A stretch of DNA of 14,252 bases. It comes from Quisquiliibacterium sp. GTDB lineage: Bacteria; Pseudomonadota; Gammaproteobacteria; Burkholderiales; Burkholderiaceae_E. The stretch lies in contig JAURMJ010000328.1 of the NCBI GenBank assembly GCA_030830765.1, positions 1-14,252 on the forward strand, in the 5' to 3' direction. The notes under the pieces were generated by a model, which was not told where the DNA came from, did not search any database, and saw only the letters and a list, made by a program, of their open reading frames with translations. Positions 7,589 through 14,252 of this stretch are shown in pieces. How positions within the stretch are numbered: the stretch's first letter is position 1; every line of letters begins with the position of its first letter. The position numbers and the translations under genes are program-made.

Positions 7589-9574
7589 ATGATCGCGCCG
7601 GCCAACCTGTTCGGGGCGCGTGAGCGACGCGAGACGCTGCTGCTGATGGCGGCCATTGCACTGACCGTTATGCCGCACCTTGGTACCTTATCCCTGGCAA
7701 TCGCGCTTGGTTTCTGCACGCTGTTCGGCTGGCGGCTTGCCCTGCTGTTGACGCGACGCGAAACCCCGGGTGTCCTCGTGCGCAGGCTGGGCGTGGTCGC
7801 AGCAGCAGCAGCAATCTTCGCTGCCTACGGCACGCTGCTCGGGCGTGAGGCCGGGGTTGCTCTCCTGGTCTTGCTGCTGGGCCTGAAGTTACTGGAACTG
7901 CGTGCGCGCCGAGACCAGTTCGTTGTGATTTTCCTGTGCTTCTTTCTGCTGCTGACAGCCTTTCTGGAGTCACAGTCGATGATCACTGCGGCCCTGGTGC
8001 TACTCGCGGTCTTCGCGCTGGTGCTGAACATGCTGACCATCCAGCTGCAGGGCCGCGAAGTGCCACTGCGCAGCCGTCTGCGCACGTCCGCCTTGCTGCT
8101 GGCGCAGGCGATTCCGCTGACACTGCTGCTTTTCGTACTTTTCCCCAGGGTTCAGGGACCACTGTGGGGAATGCCGCGCGATACACGATCGGCAAGCACC
8201 GGACTGTCCGAGTCGATGAGTCCTGGCGACATCACGCAGCTGACCGACTCCGAGGCGGTTGCTTTCCGCGTCCTGTTCGATGATCGGGAGCCAACGGCGT
8301 CCCAGCGGTACTGGCGTGGCCCCGTCCTTGGCAGCTTCGACGGACGGCGATGGTCGCCGCAACGCGAGCTGCTGGTCCGTTTACCCCCGCTGCAGGTCAG
8401 CGCCGATCCGGGCTCAACCCTGAGCTATACGGTCACCCTGGAGCCGACCCGGCGTCCCTGGCTGATGGCGCTGGAGGCACCGATGCGCCTCCTCGCGGCG
8501 CCCGGCGGCGGAGCACGGCTGGACCCGCAAATGATGATGCTGTCGACGCGGGCGATCTCGGACAGGATTCGATACCGGGTCGAATCGTCAGCAGATTTTC
8601 GCTATGGATTGAACGAGACCCAGCTGAGTCTTCGCAACTGGATGGCGCTGCCGCCGGGATTCAATCGCCGCACGCTGACGCTGGCGGGCGAGTGGCGTGC
8701 CGGGCAGACAGATCCGGCAGAGCTCGTCCAACAGGCACTGCGGATGTTCCGTGAGCAGCCGTTTCGCTACACACGCACGCCACCGGCGTTGGGGGCCGAT
8801 TCGGTCGATGATTTCCTGTTCAATACGCGAGCCGGGTTCTGCGAGCACTATGCAAGCGCCTTCGTTGTGCTGATGCGGGCGCTGGATATCCCCTCCCGCG
8901 TTGTGACCGGTTATCAGGGGGGCGAGCGCAATCCGGTCGACGGCTACTGGACGGTCAGACAGTCCGACGCACACGCCTGGGCCGAGGTCTGGCTCGAGGG
9001 GCGCGGCTGGGTCAGGATTGATCCGACGGCCGCAGTGGCCCCGGAGCGCGTTGAGCGCGGTGCGCAGGCCTTACGGGACCCGGGCGTATTGGCCGGTCTG
9101 GGTATTTCGCTGCCGGCCTGGCGCGGCCTGCAAATGAATCTGGACGCGCTGGTCAATGCCTGGAACCAATGGGTGCTTGGTTATGACGACCAGAGCCAGC
9201 TGCGCCTGCTCTCGAGGATCGGCATGCGCACATCCGACTGGAAGGCACTGGCCGGCCTGCTGGCGGGCAGCCTGGCACTGGCAATCGGCGTGATTGCAAT
9301 CGCGATGATGCGAGCAGAACGCAGACGCGATCCGCTGCAGCGTTGCTTTACCGCATTCTGCGCGCAACTCGCGCGTGTGGGCATCGTCTACGAGCCGCAT
9401 GAGACCGCACAGCAGTTACTCGCGCGCGCAGCGCCCCGACTGCAGACCGACGCACTGCAGGCAGCCACGCAGATTGTCAGTCAGTACAACGCATTACGCT
9501 ACGCGCAGCAAACGCCACCGCATGATCCGAACGTGCGACACTTACGCTCATTAATCCGAGCCTTCAAGCCTTGA
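7589..9574 (+). CDS. tgpA: TgpA-like membrane transglutaminase (DUF3488-transglutaminase-DUF4129)
   Basis: 661 residues. The N-terminal 190 residues hold several hydrophobic helices (for example 17-54, 67-101, 110-127, 130-152 and 166-186), matching DUF3488. A large extracytoplasmic region carries a transglutaminase core with the catalytic triad Cys418 (AGFCEHYASAF), His462 (SDAHAWAEVW) and Asp478 (IDPTAA). A last membrane helix at about 551-575 leads to a cytoplasmic tail of about 85 residues like DUF4129. This is the layout of Pseudomonas aeruginosa TgpA, an essential inner-membrane protein with periplasmic transglutaminase activity. GGAG lies 9 nt before the ATG, inside the previous gene. 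Its stop overlaps the next start (TTGA). Its natural substrate is unknown. The gene symbol is given by resemblance. Confidence 0.93.
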   Translation: MIAPANLFGARERRETLLLMAAIALTVMPHLGTLSLAIALGFCTLFGWRLALLLTRRETPGVLVRRLGVVAAAAAIFAAYGTLLGREAGVALLVLLLGLKLLELRARRDQFVVIFLCFFLLLTAFLESQSMITAALVLLAVFALVLNMLTIQLQGREVPLRSRLRTSALLLAQAIPLTLLLFVLFPRVQGPLWGMPRDTRSASTGLSESMSPGDITQLTDSEAVAFRVLFDDREPTASQRYWRGPVLGSFDGRRWSPQRELLVRLPPLQVSADPGSTLSYTVTLEPTRRPWLMALEAPMRLLAAPGGGARLDPQMMMLSTRAISDRIRYRVESSADFRYGLNETQLSLRNWMALPPGFNRRTLTLAGEWRAGQTDPAELVQQALRMFREQPFRYTRTPPALGADSVDDFLFNTRAGFCEHYASAFVVLMRALDIPSRVVTGYQGGERNPVDGYWTVRQSDAHAWAEVWLEGRGWVRIDPTAAVAPERVERGAQALRDPGVLAGLGISLPAWRGLQMNLDALVNAWNQWVLGYDDQSQLRLLSRIGMRTSDWKALAGLLAGSLALAIGVIAIAMMRAERRRDPLQRCFTAFCAQLARVGIVYEPHETAQQLLARAAPRLQTDALQAATQIVSQYNALRYAQQTPPHDPNVRHLRSLIRAFKP

Positions 9575-10710
9575 ATATCTGTCCCAGCCCCCTTCTTGCG
9601 CCTGTTCGCCGGCCTGTGCTGATGGCCGTGATGAGCATTGCAATGCTCGCAATGACCACGGCTTTACTGTCGAATGCAGCCCAGGCGCAGACCAGCCCAT
9701 CCGGGTCAGGTGCCAAGACCGCCCCCTCGACCATCGGCACCAAGCCGCCTGCTGCAACCAGACGCGAATCCGGCGTACCGGGTCACTACGACAAGCGCGA
9801 GGAAGTCCAGGCCTTCATCAAAATGATGGCGGAGCGCCATCGTTACGACCCCGAGACACTGCAAAAAACTTTTGCTGCCGTGCGCAAGCAGCCAGACGTC
9901 CTGCGACTGATCGCGCCCCCGTCCAGGACCTACAAGCGCTCATGGGAAGACTATCGGACACGCTTTCTTGACCGCACCCGGATCAACGGCGGTCTTGAGT
10001 TCATGCAGCAGCACCGCGCAACGCTGGAACGTGCGGCCCAGATCTACGGCGTCCCCGTCGAGGTGATCGTGGCGATCATCGGCGTCGAGACAATCTATGG
10101 CCGGGTCACAGGCAGCTTCAGGATCATTGAGACGCTGACCACGCTGACCTTCGATTACCCACGGCGGGCCGAATTCTTTTCCGGGGAACTTGAGCATTTT
10201 CTGGTCTTGACCCGCGAGGCCGGGATCGACCCCTTCGAGCCACGGGGATCATATGCGGGTGCCAGCGGTCTGCCTCAATTCATGCCCGGCAGCATTCGAC
10301 GTTATGCCGTCGACTTCGATCGGGATGGCCGCATTGATCTGCAGGGCAGCGTTGCCGACTCGATTGGCAGCGTCGCGCGTTACCTGGCTGAACATGGCTG
10401 GGTCCCGGGCGGTCCGGTCTACTACCCGACCCGCATCGCGAGCGAAGACACGCTTCAGCCGCTGATCGATGCAGGTATTGAACCCCGCTACACGTCGGGT
10501 GAACTGTCCGGTTTTGGCGTGCAGGTGATCGGCAGCGTACCGGACGGTACCCGAATGGCCCTGATCGATCTGCCCAACGGGGACAACCCAACAACGTACC
10601 TGCTTGGCGCACGCAACTTCTATGTGGTTACCCGTTACAACCGATCGAGTTTTTATGCCACTGCAGTGCTGGAACTGGCCGAGGCCCTGAAGAACGGGCA
10701 AGCCCAGTGA
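9571..10710 (+). CDS. mltB: MltB-type lytic murein transglycosylase (GH103)
   Basis: Cleaves the MurNAc-GlcNAc bond of peptidoglycan, forming 1,6-anhydroMurNAc. 379 residues. The N-terminus has basic residues (VRRP, 12-15), a hydrophobic core and a likely signal-peptidase site after AQA (37-39); there is no lipobox cysteine, so unlike E. coli MltB it looks soluble and periplasmic. A linker rich in Ser, Pro, Thr and Ala (about 40-66) precedes the catalytic domain. Glu173 in GVETIYGR is the catalytic acid, and GASGLPQFMPGSIRRYAVDFDRDG is the family signature. The start is probably TTG at 9571, overlapping the tgpA stop as TTGA; an ATG at 9622 would drop the basic part of the signal peptide. Neither start has a good ribosome binding site, so coupling is likely. 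Last gene of the operon. Confidence 0.93.
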   Translation: MNICPSPLLAPVRRPVLMAVMSIAMLAMTTALLSNAAQAQTSPSGSGAKTAPSTIGTKPPAATRRESGVPGHYDKREEVQAFIKMMAERHRYDPETLQKTFAAVRKQPDVLRLIAPPSRTYKRSWEDYRTRFLDRTRINGGLEFMQQHRATLERAAQIYGVPVEVIVAIIGVETIYGRVTGSFRIIETLTTLTFDYPRRAEFFSGELEHFLVLTREAGIDPFEPRGSYAGASGLPQFMPGSIRRYAVDFDRDGRIDLQGSVADSIGSVARYLAEHGWVPGGPVYYPTRIASEDTLQPLIDAGIEPRYTSGELSGFGVQVIGSVPDGTRMALIDLPNGDNPTTYLLGARNFYVVTRYNRSSFYATAVLELAEALKNGQAQ

Positions 10711-10795
10711 AAGCGTGTCTCGAGCCCCTGCCCGGGTAAGTTGCCTCGGTGAGTGGCCGCTTTTCTGGCCGAGCAGCTCTGGTTCCGCGGCTGTT

Positions 10796-10821
10796 CTGCA
10801 GGCCTTCGCAAACGCCTGCGG
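10796..10821. other. Hairpin between the convergent mltB and cysM genes
   Basis: CTGCAGGC and GCCTGCGG pair over 8 positions (one U-G wobble) around a 10-nt loop. No T-run follows on either strand, so it does not qualify as an intrinsic terminator. The 126-bp convergent gap (10711-10836) holds nothing else I recognise; termination here may depend on Rho. Confidence 0.25.
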
Positions 10822-10836
10822 ATTATGGGTACGCGC

Positions 10837-11754
10837 TCAGCCGGGAAACACGCCGGTCGACAGATAACGATCGCCGCGGTCGCAGACGATAAAGACAACG
10901 CGGGCGTTCTCGACCTGTTCAGCAATCCGCAACGCAATGCAGCAGGCGCCTGCCGCCGAGATACCGCAGAAGATGCCTTCTTCCTGAGCCAGGCGCCGGG
11001 CCATCTGCTCGGCATCGCTTTGACTGACATATTCGATGCGATCAACGATTGCATGCCGATAGATCGCCGGCAGATACTCGTCAGGCCACTTGCGGATCCC
11101 TGGAATCGATGACCCTTCGGACGGCTGGGCACCGACGATTTCAATCCCCGCATTGCGCTCCTTAAGCGCCCGCGAAACACCGGTGATCGTACCGGTCGTA
11201 CCCATTGCGGACACGAAGTGCGTCACCTCCCCCTGCGTGTCACGCCAGATCTCGGGCCCGGTCGCCTCATAGTGTGCGGCCCAGTTATCGTCGTTCGCGA
11301 ACTGATCAAGCACCCTGCCCTGACCCTCGGCCTGCATCCGGGCGGCCAGATCGCGGGCGTACTCCATGCCCTGCTCGCGACTAACCAGAATCAATTCGGC
11401 GCCATAGGCTTTCATCAATTGACGCCGTTCGACCGACAGATTGTCCGGCATGATCAGCACCATCCGGTAACCACGGATTGCCGCTGCCATCGCCAGCGCA
11501 ATGCCGGTGTTGCCCGACGTCGCCTCGATCAGCGTATCGCCTGGACGGATTTCACCGCGGGCCTGCGCCCTTTCAATCATCGCAATCGCAGGCCGATCCT
11601 TGACCGAACCTGCGGGATTATTGCCTTCCAGCTTCCCGAGAATCAGGTTGCCACGCGAAGCATTTGCCGCACCGGGGATCCGCTGCAACCGGACCAGGGG
11701 TGTATCGCCGATCGCCTGGTCGACGGTCGGGTACTGGGTCGGTGTATTTTTCAA
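10837..11754 (-). CDS. cysM: Cysteine synthase B (O-acetylserine sulfhydrylase B)
   Basis: A PLP enzyme making L-cysteine from O-acetylserine with sulfide or thiosulfate. 305 residues against 303 in E. coli. Lys52 in NPAGSVKDR is the PLP lysine, TSGNTG (79-84) binds substrate, GTTGT (185-189) holds the PLP phosphate, and GIRKWPDEYLP with CDRGDRYLSTGVFP are characteristic of CysM rather than CysK. The only start codon before the conserved IGDTPLVRL is TTG at 11754; no ATG or GTG is available. There is no Shine-Dalgarno; instead the leader reads ACCTCCT, the anti-SD sequence. The gene begins 14 bp after the oxyR stop, so translation probably depends on coupling to oxyR. It converges on mltB. 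Confidence 0.95.
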   Translation of the reverse strand: MKNTPTQYPTVDQAIGDTPLVRLQRIPGAANASRGNLILGKLEGNNPAGSVKDRPAIAMIERAQARGEIRPGDTLIEATSGNTGIALAMAAAIRGYRMVLIMPDNLSVERRQLMKAYGAELILVSREQGMEYARDLAARMQAEGQGRVLDQFANDDNWAAHYEATGPEIWRDTQGEVTHFVSAMGTTGTITGVSRALKERNAGIEIVGAQPSEGSSIPGIRKWPDEYLPAIYRHAIVDRIEYVSQSDAEQMARRLAQEEGIFCGISAAGACCIALRIAEQVENARVVFIVCDRGDRYLSTGVFPG

Positions 11755-11768
11755 CTGAGGAGGTCCGT

Positions 11769-12713
11769 TCAGTGAGCCACAGCTGGCTCGTCGACCAGCT
11801 TGATCATGCCAGGCAGTTCGCTTGCCAGGATGGCCTGGCGCAGGGCGGCAACTGCCGGCATGCGCGGATAACTCTTTCGCCAGACCAGCGAGACGCGGCG
11901 GCTCGGCACGGGATCCTGGAACGGCAGATAGTGGAGCAATTCAGAGCTGTGCCCCTGAGGTAAGGCCAGCAGCGGCAGCACCGTGATGCCGACACCCGAG
12001 GCCACCATGTGCCGGATCGTCTCCAGCGAACTGCCTTCAAACGTGCGCTGGATGCCCCCGCTGGCCTGGGAGAACTTCGACATTTCCGGGCAGACCTCGA
12101 GCACATGGTCGCGAAAGCAGTGCCCCGCACCGAGCAGCAGCATGGTCTCGTCGCGCAATTCACTCGAGGCAATGGATTTTCGGCGCGCCCAGGCATGCCC
12201 CCTGGGTACGGCCACAACAAAGGGTTCGTCGTAGAGTGCCTGCGTGACCAACCCGGTATCCGGAAACGGATCGGCCAGCACCGCCACATCAATCTCGCCT
12301 TGCCTGAGCATCTCCAACAGCTTGACCGTGAAGTTTTCCTGCAGAATCAGCGGCATCGCCGGAATATCAGCAATCATCCGCGGCATCAGTCCGGGTAGCA
12401 GATAGGGTCCGATCGTGTAGATCACGCCGACGCGCAAAGGCCCGCTCAGGGGGTCCTTGCCCTGCTGGGCGATTTCCTTGATCGTGTTGGTGCGCTCCAG
12501 CACCCGGTGTGCCTCATCGATGATCTGCTCGCCAACGGGTGTGACCGAAATCTCGGAGCCGCCACGTTCAAAGATCTGGATGCCCAGTTCGTCCTCAAGC
12601 TTCCTGACCGCGACCGACAGCGTCGGCTGACTGACAAAACAGCTCTCAGCAGCGCGCCCGAAATGGCGTTCGCGGGCAACGGCAACGATGTACTTGAGTT
12701 CGGTAAGCGTCAT
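11769..12713 (-). CDS. oxyR: Hydrogen peroxide-sensing LysR-type regulator OxyR
   Basis: A LysR-family activator that senses hydrogen peroxide by forming a disulfide. 314 residues. The winged HTH lies near the N-terminus (MTLTELKYIV, then HFGRAAESCFVSQPTLS and KLEDELG). The sensing motif GHCFRDHVLEVC places Cys199 and Cys208 at exactly the E. coli OxyR numbering, which separates it from CysB and other LysR proteins. Also typical are GVIYTIGPYLLP, LRQGEID and GSSLETIRHMVASG. ATG 12713 is chosen because OxyR proteins start MTLTELKYIV; a frame extends to 12785 but that part overlaps the promoter region and dgoK. No SD is visible. Downstream cysM lies 14 bp away. recG, often a neighbour of oxyR, lies beyond dgoK. 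Confidence 0.96.
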   Translation of the reverse strand: MTLTELKYIVAVARERHFGRAAESCFVSQPTLSVAVRKLEDELGIQIFERGGSEISVTPVGEQIIDEAHRVLERTNTIKEIAQQGKDPLSGPLRVGVIYTIGPYLLPGLMPRMIADIPAMPLILQENFTVKLLEMLRQGEIDVAVLADPFPDTGLVTQALYDEPFVVAVPRGHAWARRKSIASSELRDETMLLLGAGHCFRDHVLEVCPEMSKFSQASGGIQRTFEGSSLETIRHMVASGVGITVLPLLALPQGHSSELLHYLPFQDPVPSRRVSLVWRKSYPRMPAVAALRQAILASELPGMIKLVDEPAVAH

Positions 12714-12722
12714 GACGTTGAA

Positions 12723-12731
12723 ATGATAACA
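12723..12731 (-). promoter_or_regulatory. Candidate extended -10 promoter of oxyR
   Basis: TGTTATCAT on the minus strand is a TGn extended -10 element. The expected start would fall only about 3 nt before the oxyR ATG, implying a nearly leaderless mRNA, which agrees with the absence of an SD. The -35 is weak. If it is not the promoter, the true one lies within or beyond the start of dgoK. Confidence 0.3.
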
Positions 12732-12762
12732 ATTGCCGGCCTGGTCACCGTCGCCCGATCGT

Positions 12763-12778
12763 TCATACTGCAGTATGA
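12763..12778. promoter_or_regulatory. Perfect 16-bp palindrome over the dgoK start codon
   Basis: TCATACTGCAGTATGA reads the same on both strands, and its right half contains the dgoK ATG (12775-12777). It lies in the 61-bp region shared by the divergent oxyR and dgoK starts. It may be an operator for a dimeric repressor, or a structure masking the start codon. CATACT in its left half could also be a -10 box for a leaderless dgoK mRNA. I cannot assign it to a regulator family. Confidence 0.45.
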
Positions 12779-13755
12779 CCGCCAATACCCTGATCGGCCT
12801 GGACTGGGGAACCAGTTCACTGCGGGCCTACCTGTTCGGACCCGACCGGAACATCCTGTCGCAGCGCGAAACAGCATCCGGGATCCAGGCCATCACCGAC
12901 GGCCGATTCCGTGAAGCCTTTGAAAGCCTGTGCGCGGACTGGATCAACGCAGAACCGGATCTGCCGGTGATTGCCTGCGGTATGATCGGCAGCCGACAGG
13001 GCTGGCGCGAAGCGCCCTATGCCCAGACCCCGGCCGGATTTGATGAGCTCGCCTCTGCACTGATGCCGATCGATCTGCTCGCCGGCCGGCGCTTTTGCAT
13101 CGTGCCAGGGGTCAGCACGGTCGGTCCGAGTGGCACGCATGATGTGATCCGGGGTGAAGAGACGCAGGTTGTCGGCGCCCTGGAGCGGCTGGGCCTGACC
13201 GATGCAACCATCGTGCTGCCGGGCACCCACAGCAAATGGGTCAGCGTGCGCAATCGACGCCTTGTTGGTTTTCGCACCTACATGACCGGCGAGCTATATG
13301 CGGTACTGGCCCGACATTCGATTCTTGGCCGTCTGTTTGCCGAACAAGCCGCCCCGGATGGCCCGCATCAGCAGCAGGCTTTCACCGATGGCCTGCAGCG
13401 GGCTTTCGATGACCCGACCGGTCTGACCAGTCTGCTGTTCTCGGTCCGGGCCGAAGGCTTGTTCGGCTGTTACGACGGACAACAGATGCCGGCCTATCTG
13501 TCCGGTCTGCTGCTTGGCGCCGAGATTGCACATGCCCGCGGCACTGCCCTGCACCCGGGGACAAATCTTGAACCGGCCAGAGACGCGGCGACGGACTCAT
13601 CCGCGCCGGTGACCCTGCTGATCGGTTCCGACACCCTGGTGACCCGCTACGCCGCAGCACTCGAACGCGCTGGCATTGACGCCATCCCAGTACCCGACGC
13701 CCCGGTGGCAGAGGGATTACTTGCACTGGCCAGCAGCGCCGGCCTGATCGATTAA
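12775..13755 (+). CDS. dgoK: 2-dehydro-3-deoxygalactonokinase
   Basis: Phosphorylates 2-keto-3-deoxygalactonate with ATP in the De Ley-Doudoroff galactonate pathway (EC 2.7.1.58). 326 residues, within the family range. Motifs: LDWGTSSLRAYLF (9-21, phosphate loop), CGMIGSRQGWREAPY (68-82), DVIRGEETQ (123-131), LPGTHSKWV (148-156), TYMTGELYAVL (168-178), LSGLLLGAEI (242-251) and LLIGSDTL (281-288). ATG 12775 directly precedes the conserved start; a TTG at 12733 would add 14 unconserved residues. No SD is visible and a 16-bp palindrome covers the start. The gene stands alone: no KDPGal aldolase, galactonate dehydratase, transporter or GntR regulator is in the window. It is inserted between oxyR and recG on the opposite strand and ends 4 bp from the recG stop. 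Confidence 0.93.
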   Translation: MTANTLIGLDWGTSSLRAYLFGPDRNILSQRETASGIQAITDGRFREAFESLCADWINAEPDLPVIACGMIGSRQGWREAPYAQTPAGFDELASALMPIDLLAGRRFCIVPGVSTVGPSGTHDVIRGEETQVVGALERLGLTDATIVLPGTHSKWVSVRNRRLVGFRTYMTGELYAVLARHSILGRLFAEQAAPDGPHQQQAFTDGLQRAFDDPTGLTSLLFSVRAEGLFGCYDGQQMPAYLSGLLLGAEIAHARGTALHPGTNLEPARDAATDSSAPVTLLIGSDTLVTRYAAALERAGIDAIPVPDAPVAEGLLALASSAGLID

Positions 13756-13759
13756 CCGC

Positions 13760-14252
<493 letters not shown>

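Noticed and set aside
10711..10836. Intrinsic terminator between the convergent mltB and cysM genes
   Set aside because: A hairpin is present at 10796-10821 but neither strand has a following T-run.

Overview
The window is a GC-rich, densely coding bacterial chromosome segment with no mobile elements, tRNA, rRNA or CRISPR array. The gene set (MoxR/DUF58/TgpA-type transglutaminase, MltB, CysM, a two-cysteine OxyR, RecG, etfBA next to acyl-CoA genes) suggests a proteobacterium, most likely a betaproteobacterium of Burkholderiales type. This placement comes from recalled protein resemblance and gene order and was not checked against a database.

Layout. (1) 1-5543, all on the minus strand, in transcription order: an enoyl-CoA hydratase/isomerase-family protein, an NADP-dependent medium-chain reductase (CurA/leukotriene B4 dehydrogenase type), etfB, etfA, and a large DmdC-like acyl-CoA dehydrogenase cut off by the window start. 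Together they form an acyl-CoA oxidation module with its own electron carrier: the dehydrogenase reduces ETF, the crotonase-fold protein acts on an acyl-CoA, and the reductase handles an enone. No thiolase, 3-hydroxyacyl-CoA dehydrogenase or acyl-CoA ligase lies in the window. (2) 5686-10710, on the plus strand: moxR, a DUF58 protein, a tgpA-like membrane transglutaminase and an MltB-type lytic transglycosylase. Their gaps or overlaps are 10 bp, 3 bp and a TTGA stop/start overlap, so this is almost certainly one cell-envelope operon. (3) 10837-12713, on the minus strand: oxyR followed after 14 bp by cysM, a peroxide sensor next to a cysteine synthase. (4) 12775-13755, on the plus strand: an orphan 2-dehydro-3-deoxygalactonokinase gene (dgoK) between oxyR and recG. 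(5) 13760-14252, minus strand: the C-terminal end of recG.

No intergenic stretch exceeds 300 bases; the longest are 165 bp (4584-4748), 142 bp (5544-5685), 129 bp (3399-3527) and 126 bp (10711-10836). The signals most worth a second look are: a 32-codon ORF upstream of etfB with a perfect ribosome binding site, a hairpin around its start and an ATGA overlap with etfB; a perfect 16-bp palindrome lying over the dgoK start codon in a 61-bp divergent promoter region shared with oxyR; a crotonase-fold protein lacking both hydratase glutamates; and an ACCUCCU anti-Shine-Dalgarno sequence just before the cysM start. No clearly novel multi-gene system is visible; most of the window is ordinary core metabolism and envelope maintenance.
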